Shown: piece by piece, positions 1-6,143 of the stretch
Numbering within the stretch: the stretch's first letter is position 1
How the letters are laid out: every line of letters starts with the position of its first letter
NCBI GenBank assembly: GCA_010092805.1
Contig: JAADYY010000537.1
Span: 1 to 6,558 of the forward strand
DNA from: Chloroflexota bacterium
GTDB lineage: Bacteria; Chloroflexota; Anaerolineae; Aggregatilineales; Phototrophicaceae
Direction of reading: 5' to 3'
DNA length: 6,558 bases
Notes under the pieces: model-generated
Told to the model about the DNA's origin: nothing
Seen by the model: the letters and a program-made list of their open reading frames with translations, nothing else
Database searches by the model: none
Translations under genes and position numbers: made by a program

Positions 1-52
1 GATCTGTTGTCCGATGCACGGTGGTAGCTACACGCGCCCACCATGCTTTCCT

Positions 53-73
53 CCACCCGCTAAAGACGGGTGG
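53..73 (+). other. Perfect 7-bp stem-loop in the leader
   Basis: CCACCCG (53-59) pairs exactly with CGGGTGG (67-73) around a seven-base loop. It is followed by TTTCC rather than a real T-run, so it would be a poor intrinsic terminator. It sits eight bases before the Shine-Dalgarno site of the SDR gene. It could be a weak terminator for an upstream gene, a transcript-stabilising 5' hairpin or an attenuator; the sequence does not decide. Confidence 0.4.
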
Positions 74-81
74 TTTCCAGC

Positions 82-88
82 AAGGAGG
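82..88 (+). promoter_or_regulatory. Strong Shine-Dalgarno site of the SDR gene
   Basis: AAGGAGG matches the anti-Shine-Dalgarno consensus and lies five bases before ATG 94. It rules out the in-frame upstream GTG at 70, which falls inside the stem-loop and would place this site within the coding sequence. Confidence 0.85.
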
Positions 89-93
89 GTTCG

Positions 94-936
94 ATGAGCG
101 ATACTGCACATCATGCACTCGATCAATTCAAGCTGGATGGCCGCGTCGTCATTGTCACAGGCGGGGCCGGGCTGCTTGGCGAACAATATGTGTGGGCGCT
201 GGCGCAGGCCGGAGCGCACGCCGTCGCAGCCGATCTCGACTGCACACGTGCTGAGCAGCTCGCCGACGCTGTCAGCGCGCAGACTGGGGTCAAGGCACTC
301 GGCATTCAGGTGGATGTCGCTGACCCGGCGTCTGTGAGCAACCTTATGCAAGCGACGCTCGCTACCTTTGGGCGCGTTGATGGGCTGGTCAACAATGCAG
401 CCATCGATCCAAAATTCGATAGCACGAGCAGCGCCCAACACACCGCCACTTTCGAGAATTACCCGCTCACGCTGTGGAACCAGAGTCTGGCCGTCAACGT
501 GACCGGGATGTTTCTGTGCGCGCAGGCCGTGGCCCCAACAATGCTGGCCCAGAAAAGCGGCGTGATCGTCAATGTGGCTTCAACCTATGGCATCGTCGGC
601 CCGGATCAGCGGCTGTACGAGCGCGATGATCCCGGCAGCCCACGCACCTTCAAGCCAGTCGCCTACTCTGTGACCAAGAGCGCCATCCTGGGCCTCACGC
701 GCTATCTGGCGGCGTATTGGGCGGAACAGGGTATTCGTGTCAACACGCTGACTCCCGGCGGCGTCTTCAACGATCATGATGACGAATTCGTCCGCCGTTA
801 CAGCGCGCGCACGATCTTGGGGCGGATGGCCGAAAAATCCGAATACACTGGCGCTTTGTTATTTTTGTTATCCGATGCTTCGTCTTACATGACGGGCAGC
901 AACCTGATTGTTGATGGTGGCTGGACAGCATGGTGA
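94..936 (+). CDS. SDR family oxidoreductase, PtmA-like, of a nonulosonic acid cluster
   Basis: A 280-residue cytoplasmic NAD(P)-dependent short-chain dehydrogenase/reductase with a complete classical signature. The cofactor glycine loop is TGGAGLLG (22-29). An acidic residue after strand 2 (D47) favours NAD(H). The NNAA motif is at 100-103, and the catalytic residues are N135, S163, Y191 and K195 (YSVTK), followed by PGG (221-223). An insertion between the catalytic Ser and Tyr (about 167-187) and the overall pattern recall, from memory, Campylobacter PtmA, whose gene lies beside the CMP-legionaminate synthetase gene ptmB. The next gene here is also a CMP-nonulosonate synthetase. Its substrate is unproven: a role in precursor supply or modification is inferred from context. 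ATG 94 is chosen for its strong ribosome site. SDR function is near certain; the PtmA link is moderate. Confidence 0.9.
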   Translation: MSDTAHHALDQFKLDGRVVIVTGGAGLLGEQYVWALAQAGAHAVAADLDCTRAEQLADAVSAQTGVKALGIQVDVADPASVSNLMQATLATFGRVDGLVNNAAIDPKFDSTSSAQHTATFENYPLTLWNQSLAVNVTGMFLCAQAVAPTMLAQKSGVIVNVASTYGIVGPDQRLYERDDPGSPRTFKPVAYSVTKSAILGLTRYLAAYWAEQGIRVNTLTPGGVFNDHDDEFVRRYSARTILGRMAEKSEYTGALLFLLSDASSYMTGSNLIVDGGWTAW

Positions 937-994
937 TTCGACTGTTCATCCCCACCGAATGCCTCGTCCTGACGACAACACAAACCCAACGGTG

Positions 995-2257
995 ATGACC
1001 AAAACACGCAACCGCCCCATTGTGGCAATTATCCCGGCACGCGGCGGCTCCAAATCGATTCCGCGTAAAAACATCAAGACACTCGGCGGCGCGCCGTTGA
1101 TCGCGTACAGCATTGCCGCTGGGCTGCAAGCCCAAAAAGTAGATCGGGTGATCGTCTCGACAGACGACGAAGAGATTGCGGCGATTGCGCGCAATTGGGG
1201 CGCTGACGTCCCATTTTTGCGCCCAGCAGCGCTCGCTGACGATCATGTGACCGATCTACCCGTCTTTGAGCACGCGCTGTCATGGCTGGATGAAAACGAA
1301 GATTATCACCCGGCCATCGTCATTCAACTGCGGCCCACATCGCCGCTGCGCCCACCCGACTGTGTCGATAATGCGATCACTATTCTGCACAGCGACACCC
1401 TGGCGACCTCGGTGCGCGGCGTGGTGCTTTCGGGGCAAAATCCGTACAAAATGTGGAAGTTTTCCGCCGACGGCTACATGCGCCCCTTGTTGGATGAAGG
1501 GCTGGTGGAGCCGTATAATCTCCCCCGGCAGCAACTGCCCACCACCTATTGGCAAACCGGCCACATCGACGCCATCCGCGCGGACACAATCACGCAAACA
1601 TACAGCATGAGCGGCGAACACATTCGCCCGCTGCTGCTGGACCCGCGCTATGCCATCGATATTGATACGCAGCAAGATTGGGAACGGGCCGAATGGCGGC
1701 TCAGCGGATTGACCATCCCGATTGTCCGCCCTGTGTCGCTGAAACACGGGTCGTTGGCCGATATTGAACTGCTGGTGCTGGACTTTGACGGCGTGATGAC
1801 CGACAATCGTGTCTGGGTTAACGCGGACGGCGGCGAGATGATCGCCGCGAATCGCGGCGATGGGATGGGCATCAGCCAGGTGCGCAAATCAGGGCTTGAA
1901 GTGGTCGTCCTCTCGCGCGAAACCAACCCAGTGGTGAGCGCACGCTGCCGTAAGCTGGGAATCGCTTGCCAGCAAGGGGTGATGAACAAAGCGCCCGCTT
2001 TGCACGCGCTGATGAACGAATACGAGTTGACGCCGAATCAAGTCGCGTATGTCGGCAACGACATCAACGACATCGAATGCTTGGACAGCGTCGGGGTGGC
2101 AGTGGCCGTCGCAGATGCACATCCCAAAGTGTTGTCACACGCCAACATCATCCTCAGCACCAATGGCGGGCATGGTGCAGTGCGCGAATTCTGCGATATG
2201 ATCTTGGCGCACAAAGGTCTGAGACCAACGCTGGAAGAACCCGCAGATGACACATGA
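995..2257 (+). CDS. CMP-nonulosonate cytidylyltransferase fused to a KdsC-type HAD phosphatase
   Basis: A 420-residue two-domain enzyme. Residues 1-240 are a NeuA-type cytidylyltransferase that would join CTP to a nonulosonic acid, releasing CMP-sugar and pyrophosphate. Visible motifs are the nucleotide loop IPARGGSKSIPRKN (13-26), STDDEE (55-60), QLRPTSPLR (111-119) and the metal-binding IDID (221-224). Residues about 255-410 are a HAD phosphatase of the KdsC type with all motifs intact: DFDGVMTD (nucleophile D263, acid/base D265), NRGDGMG (286-292), S307, K332, and GNDIND (354-359) with acidic D356 and D359. A HAD tail also occurs on animal CMP-sialate synthetase, where a separate enzyme is the phosphatase, so catalysis is not guaranteed here. 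Start: ATG 995 lies just before the conserved core, but no good ribosome site is seen. ATG 959 (12 residues longer) or GTG 992 are alternatives. The gene follows the SDR stop by 58 bases. Sialate versus legionaminate or KDN specificity cannot be read. Confidence 0.92.
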   Translation: MTKTRNRPIVAIIPARGGSKSIPRKNIKTLGGAPLIAYSIAAGLQAQKVDRVIVSTDDEEIAAIARNWGADVPFLRPAALADDHVTDLPVFEHALSWLDENEDYHPAIVIQLRPTSPLRPPDCVDNAITILHSDTLATSVRGVVLSGQNPYKMWKFSADGYMRPLLDEGLVEPYNLPRQQLPTTYWQTGHIDAIRADTITQTYSMSGEHIRPLLLDPRYAIDIDTQQDWERAEWRLSGLTIPIVRPVSLKHGSLADIELLVLDFDGVMTDNRVWVNADGGEMIAANRGDGMGISQVRKSGLEVVVLSRETNPVVSARCRKLGIACQQGVMNKAPALHALMNEYELTPNQVAYVGNDINDIECLDSVGVAVAVADAHPKVLSHANIILSTNGGHGAVREFCDMILAHKGLRPTLEEPADDT

Positions 2258-2320
2258 TACCCGTCGCGCTGTTGATGCCGCCGACCGAATGCTTACTGGC
2301 TTTACAAAAAAGGGTTGCTG
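2258..2320 (+). other. 63-base gap between synthetase and NeuB genes, spanned by a mini-ORF
   Basis: There is no terminator-like hairpin here. Two short frames run through it. One starts at ATG 2247, inside the end of the synthetase gene, and stops with a TGA at 2319-2321 that overlaps the NeuB start (TGATG), giving 24 codons. The other starts at ATG 2254, overlaps the synthetase stop as ATGA, and ends at 2346, giving 30 codons. Neither encodes a recognisable peptide. Ribosomes crossing the gap could couple translation of the two enzymes, but this is inference. Confidence 0.25.
2310..2314 (+). promoter_or_regulatory. Ribosome binding site of the NeuB gene
   Basis: AAGGG at the end of an A-run (2306-2311) lies six bases before ATG 2321. 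It would abut the in-frame TTG at 2315 directly, so ATG 2321 is the better start. Confidence 0.6.
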
Positions 2321-3196
2321 ATGCGCAAAGAAGTCAAAATCGCTGATCAACGGGTCGGTGACGGTCACCCGGTGCATATCGCCGCCGAAATCGGCATCAA
2401 TCACAACGGCGATGTCGAGATCGCCAAGCAGTTGATCGACGCTGCCGTACGAGCTGGTTGTGACGCCGTCAAGTTCCAGAAGCGCACCCCAGAATTGGCG
2501 GTGCCGCCCGAACAGCGCGACAAAATGCGCCAGACCCCCTGGGGCTACATCACCTACATGGAGTACCGCTACAAGGTCGAGTTTGGTGTGGACGAATACC
2601 GCGCGATCGATGCGTATTGCCGCGAGAAGGGCATCACCTGGTATACGTCCTGCTGGGATGAAGAGTCGGTCGACTTCATCGAGCAGTTCGACCCGCCCTG
2701 CTACAAGATCGCATCGGCCTCATTGACGGACAGCAACTTGATCAAGCACATGCGTGCGACCGACCGCCCGCTGATCCTCTCGACGGGTATGTCCACGATG
2801 GATCAAATTCGCGCAGCCGTCGACTCAATCGGCACCGACAACTTGATCCTGCTGCATTCGACAAGCACCTACCCCTGCCCACCGGAACAACTGAACCTGC
2901 GCGTGATCACAACCTTGCGCGACACCTTCGACTGCCCCATCGGCTATTCCGGCCATGAGGTCGGGCTACCGACGACGGTCGCGGCGGTGGGCCTGGGCGC
3001 TGCGCTGGTCGAACGCCATATCACGCTGGATCGCGCGATGTGGGGGTCGGATCAAGCGGCGTCGGTGGAGCCGGGCGGCATTGAGCGGCTGGTGAAGTAC
3101 ATCCGCACCGTCGAAGCCGCACTGGGCGACGGTGTCAAGCAAGTTTACGACAGCGAACTTCCGGTGATGCAAAAGCTGCGGCGCAACAGCCAGTAA
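2321..3196 (+). CDS. Nonulosonate synthase, NeuB family, lacking the C-terminal SAF domain
   Basis: A 291-residue TIM-barrel enzyme that would condense phosphoenolpyruvate with an N-acyl-mannosamine-type sugar (or its 6-phosphate) to a nonulosonic acid (or its 9-phosphate). The family signatures are present: AEIGINHNG (22-30) with E23, AVKFQK (49-54) with K51, CYKIASA (127-133) with K129, ILSTGMSTM (152-160), HSTSTYP (179-185), GYSGHE (208-213) with metal-ligand candidate H212, and ERHITLDR (231-238) with H233. Typical NeuB proteins are about 330-350 residues with a SAF/antifreeze-like domain that closes the partner's active site. This one stops just after the barrel (LRRNSQ), and only 50 bases separate it from the next gene, so the domain is truly absent rather than frame-shifted away. 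A short NeuB subfamily exists as I recall it, so it is likely functional. The sugar (Neu, Leg, Pse or KDN) cannot be told from the sequence. Confidence 0.93.
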   Translation: MRKEVKIADQRVGDGHPVHIAAEIGINHNGDVEIAKQLIDAAVRAGCDAVKFQKRTPELAVPPEQRDKMRQTPWGYITYMEYRYKVEFGVDEYRAIDAYCREKGITWYTSCWDEESVDFIEQFDPPCYKIASASLTDSNLIKHMRATDRPLILSTGMSTMDQIRAAVDSIGTDNLILLHSTSTYPCPPEQLNLRVITTLRDTFDCPIGYSGHEVGLPTTVAAVGLGAALVERHITLDRAMWGSDQAASVEPGGIERLVKYIRTVEAALGDGVKQVYDSELPVMQKLRRNSQ

Positions 3197-3246
3197 GCTG
3201 TTCGTCGTTTTCGTTGAGTCGCGATCTCGCCAGGGAAAGAAGCGTT

Positions 3247-4950
3247 ATGGCTAATCCAATCGGCACTGCGCTGCGTCGGCTAGGCTTGTATCGACCGATC
3301 CAACGCACGTGGCGCACCATGACGATGCCGGAGCGCCGTGAGCGCGACCGCGAGATCCGCGCCGATTTGCTGCGCACACAGGAAGATGTCGGGGCCTGGG
3401 CGGCTCTGGGCGCGGATTTGGCCGACCCAGACAAGCGCTTTGCGCTTCTCAGCTTCACCGACCTGCCCATCCACGCAAAATTTCAGTGTGTGCTGGCGAA
3501 AACCATGCAGTTGCAGGGCTACACCCCGGTGATCTTCACCCATCGCGGGTGCCGACACGCGCACGCCTATTTCCGCATGTTTGGCGTCGATAACCTGGTG
3601 ATCTGGCAGGATTTCATCGAGGAAGCAGTCCCTGATCCAGCGGTGGTGGATGAGATCGCGCGCGCCTTGCTGCCCGCTGCCCCCACGCTGGACGCGATTC
3701 TCAACTGTCAACTGCGCGGCGTCGATGTGGGCAAGCACGCACTCTCGGTGACAGCGCGCAAGCGCGTTGAGGGCAGTCTCGACCTCAAGTCACCAGAGAC
3801 GCTGGCGCAGTTCCATACACACTTTCGCGGCGCGGTGCAGAGCGTTTTGGCCGCTGATTATTTCCTCGACCAGCAGCCGACTGCGTCTATGTTGGTGCGC
3901 GATGCGGGCTACATCCCCAACGGCGGCTTGTTCGAGCGCGCGCTCGCACGCGGTGTCGATTGCATCGTTTATGAGCAGGGCCAACGCAAAGGCTCATGGA
4001 TCTTCAAGCGTTACACGCCAGAGACGAAGGGCCGCCACTTCTTCTCCCTGGCTTCAGAGACTTGGGCGCAAATCCAAGAGCAGCCCTGGACACCTGATCA
4101 CGACGCGAAGCTTGATCAACTGTTTGCCGGGCGCTACCGCCCCGACTCGACGGATGACACCCGTCGCTTGATGACTGGCAAAGCGATCAAGCCGCCGGAG
4201 GTTGTCCGTGAGCAGTTGGCCCTCGATCCGCAGAAGAAAACGGCGGTGATCTTCTCGCACATCGCCTGGGATGCCGCGTTTTTCTTCGGCTCCTGTCTGT
4301 TTGATGATCTGGAAGATTGGCTGTTCCAGACCGTCAAATTTGTGGCCGCCGAATGCCCCGATCTCAACTGGATTGTCAAGCTGCACCCGTTCAATGTGTT
4401 CAAACTGCAATTTGAGAACAAGACCGAAGAGTCGGAGCTGCGGCTGCTGGAAGCGCTGTTCCCGCTGCCGGATCATGTGCGCATCATGCGCGCGAACACT
4501 GACATTAACACACAGTCGCTCTTCCCGGTCGTCGATTATGTGCTGACGGTCAATGGCACGGTTGGCATGGAATTCCCGTGTTTTGGGGTGCCTGCGGTGC
4601 TCGCCGGGACAGGCCGCTATGATGGTTACGGCTTCACCCTCGACCACCCCACCCGCGACGCCTACTTCGAGACTTTGCGGCGTCTGCATACGATCCCACG
4701 CCTGGATGAAGAAACGCAGCGCAAAGCACGCCAGCACTTCTACACCGTGATCGCTCGGCGGCAATTCTCAATGGATGACATCATGCCGATGGATCTCAAG
4801 CGAGCGAATGAAGCCCAGACCGACGTGCATGACAATGTTGACATCAACGCGCGGTCGCTTGACGAATTCCGCGCTGCACCGTCAATTCGACACGCGAGCG
4901 ATTGGCTGGCGCACAGCACGGCGCTCGACCTGCTGCAACCGGAAGCGTGA
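3247..4950 (+). CDS. Capsule-synthesis-like GT-B protein, candidate nonulosonate transferase
   Basis: A 567-residue soluble protein with no signal peptide or membrane helix seen. The N-terminal half has a Rossmann-like start (RFALLSFTDLP, 64-73), then GYTPVIF (91-97) and a GVDCIVYEQGQRKGS stretch (236-250). The C-terminal half reads as a GT-B nucleotide-sugar domain: FSHIAWDA (336-343), WIVKLHPFN (375-383) and TVNGTVGMEFPCFGVPAV (434-451) with E442, then a YDGYGFTLDHPTRDAYFETL stretch. This order (HP after a lysine, GTVGxE, GxPxV, YxGxGFT) recalls capsule polysaccharide synthesis proteins such as the Kdo transferases KpsC/KpsS, which use CMP-Kdo. Because it follows enzymes that make a CMP-ulosonate, I infer it may transfer that sugar, but the family match is by eye and untested. 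The start is ATG 3247, with AGGGA ten bases upstream. An upstream in-frame start at 3214 has poorer support. Its stop overlaps the next start by one base. Confidence 0.8.
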   Translation: MANPIGTALRRLGLYRPIQRTWRTMTMPERRERDREIRADLLRTQEDVGAWAALGADLADPDKRFALLSFTDLPIHAKFQCVLAKTMQLQGYTPVIFTHRGCRHAHAYFRMFGVDNLVIWQDFIEEAVPDPAVVDEIARALLPAAPTLDAILNCQLRGVDVGKHALSVTARKRVEGSLDLKSPETLAQFHTHFRGAVQSVLAADYFLDQQPTASMLVRDAGYIPNGGLFERALARGVDCIVYEQGQRKGSWIFKRYTPETKGRHFFSLASETWAQIQEQPWTPDHDAKLDQLFAGRYRPDSTDDTRRLMTGKAIKPPEVVREQLALDPQKKTAVIFSHIAWDAAFFFGSCLFDDLEDWLFQTVKFVAAECPDLNWIVKLHPFNVFKLQFENKTEESELRLLEALFPLPDHVRIMRANTDINTQSLFPVVDYVLTVNGTVGMEFPCFGVPAVLAGTGRYDGYGFTLDHPTRDAYFETLRRLHTIPRLDEETQRKARQHFYTVIARRQFSMDDIMPMDLKRANEAQTDVHDNVDINARSLDEFRAAPSIRHASDWLAHSTALDLLQPEA

Positions 4951-6143
4951 TGCGGATCCTGTTCGTCACACCAGCAACGCCGCTGGCCGAGAATTATTCA
5001 GGGGCCGCGAGTCGCTATCGCCAGAATTTCCTGGCTCTGCATCGGCTGGGGCACGAACTGCATGGCGTCCGCATTGATACCGCCGCAGCTTTAGCCGAAC
5101 TCAATCAACACATAGATCCGGTTGAGGCGTATGCGGCGGAGTGGCACCCCATTGCCATCGATATGCCCCCATCGCCAAACGGTCGTCTGCGCCGCCTGTG
5201 GCTGAGCGCCACACAACCGCAGCGCTACGAACTCCCTCGCGTGGCGGTCATCGCGGATGCACTTGCACCAGTGATCAACTCAGCCAAGCCGGATCTCATT
5301 TGGGTGGAGAATCTGGAGTTGGCTGCCGCCATGATCACCCTGGATTCGTCGATCCACTGGATTTACTCCCAGCACGATCTCGCCTTCCGTGTCCGGCGCA
5401 TTCGTCAGGGCGCACTGAGTCTCGCGGATCGGTGGTGGCTGCTCACGTTGCAGCGCGCCGAAGCGGCAGTCATCCGGCAAACGCCACAAATTCTGGCGGG
5501 TTCTGCCACCGATGGCGAACGCTCGCGGCAGTTGGGCGCGCGCTCTGTCCATGTGATCCCGATGGGATATGATCCCACGCCAAGCGCTGGCGGGTGCGCC
5601 AGCAATGATGTGCGCATCATTCACCTGGGCAGCCTGGAGACGACGGCGAATCGTGTGGGGCTGGAAGCCTATCTGCGGCGGGCACATCCACACCTCACCG
5701 CCCCACCGCCTTTATGGATCATCGGGGATAACCGGCGGATCAAGCCAGCGCTGGCGGCGCTGTTGGAAGCAGCAGATGCCGTGCAAACGGGTTTCACCGC
5801 TGATTTATCGTCGGTGCTGCGTCCGTTTGACATCACGATCATCCCCTACGAACATGACTCCGGCTACCGCACAAAGCTGCCGCTGCTGTTCAGCTATGGG
5901 CAGGTGGTGGTGACCACACGGGCGGCAATCGCGGGGACGCTGCTTCCCGGCATGGCGGACGTTTGCGTGATCTGTGACACGCTTGAGGCATTCCCCGCAG
6001 CGATCAACGCCCTTGCTGCCGATTCTGATCGTCGCCAGCAAATCGGAGCTGCGGCGCGCGCCTACTTCGCGGAACATTTCACCCACGATGCCCTCCTCGA
6101 TCACTATCGGCGGATGCTTGCCGCCATGGAGCCACGCGCATGA
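4950..6143 (+). CDS. GT4-like glycosyltransferase
   Basis: A 397-residue GT-B glycosyltransferase resembling family 4 (group 1). The N-terminal acceptor domain opens with MRILFVTP, a SGAASRYRQNF loop (17-27) and LGHELHGV (33-40), the usual first strand, glycine loop and helix. DLIWVENLE (115-123) and IYSQHDLA (138-145) follow. The C-terminal donor domain begins near VHVIPMGYDP (200-209) and includes IIHLGSLE (223-230), LWIIGD (255-260) and ITIIPY (295-300). It then has a GYRTKLPLLFSYGQVVVTT stretch (305-323), the counterpart of the GxRxKxxE...GxPVV donor loop. The second Glu of the usual EX7E motif is not visible there (KLPLL instead). Sugar and acceptor are unknown. ATG 4950 shares a base with the preceding stop (TGATG) and has GGAAG four bases upstream, so translation is probably coupled. 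Confidence 0.85.
   Translation: MRILFVTPATPLAENYSGAASRYRQNFLALHRLGHELHGVRIDTAAALAELNQHIDPVEAYAAEWHPIAIDMPPSPNGRLRRLWLSATQPQRYELPRVAVIADALAPVINSAKPDLIWVENLELAAAMITLDSSIHWIYSQHDLAFRVRRIRQGALSLADRWWLLTLQRAEAAVIRQTPQILAGSATDGERSRQLGARSVHVIPMGYDPTPSAGGCASNDVRIIHLGSLETTANRVGLEAYLRRAHPHLTAPPPLWIIGDNRRIKPALAALLEAADAVQTGFTADLSSVLRPFDITIIPYEHDSGYRTKLPLLFSYGQVVVTTRAAIAGTLLPGMADVCVICDTLEAFPAAINALAADSDRRQQIGAAARAYFAEHFTHDALLDHYRRMLAAMEPRA

Larger units (their letters stand above)
1..93 (+). other. Leader region before the SDR gene, possibly with the end of an upstream gene
   Basis: No complete gene lies here. Frame 1 is open from the left edge to a TAG at 25-27 and would give an eight-residue tail, DLLSDARW, of an upstream gene. 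This is too short to identify and could be chance. Frame 2 stays open until a TGA at 95-97 that overlaps the SDR start as ATGA, but its peptide is rich in Pro and Cys and does not look like a globular protein end. The rest holds a stem-loop (53-73) and the ribosome site (82-88). I found no convincing sigma-70 promoter, so the operon promoter may lie further upstream. Confidence 0.3.

Noticed and set aside
70..93. GTG at 70 as start of the SDR
   Set aside because: It falls inside the stem-loop, and the strong AAGGAGG at 82-88 is correctly spaced for ATG 94.
767..1246. 159-codon minus-strand frame across the SDR-synthetase junction
   Set aside because: It overlaps conserved domains on the plus strand and encodes a Cys/His/Arg-rich sequence with no family resemblance.
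1280..1747. 155-codon minus-strand frame
   Set aside because: It is antisense to the well-supported cytidylyltransferase domain and has no domain of its own.
2254..2346. 30-codon frame starting with an ATGA overlap on the synthetase stop
   Set aside because: It runs into the NeuB coding sequence out of frame, has no recognisable product, and is short enough to be chance.
3197..3246. A lost SAF domain of NeuB hidden in another frame by a frameshift
   Set aside because: Only 50 bases separate the NeuB stop from the next gene, too few for the roughly 60-residue domain.
3767..4171. 134-codon plus-strand frame inside the 567-residue gene
   Set aside because: Its Ser/Arg-rich composition is typical of an out-of-frame reading of the real gene.
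4054..4764. 236-codon open frame on the minus strand
   Set aside because: It lies wholly inside the 567-residue gene, shows no recognisable domain, and is the kind of antisense open frame GC-rich coding DNA gives by chance.
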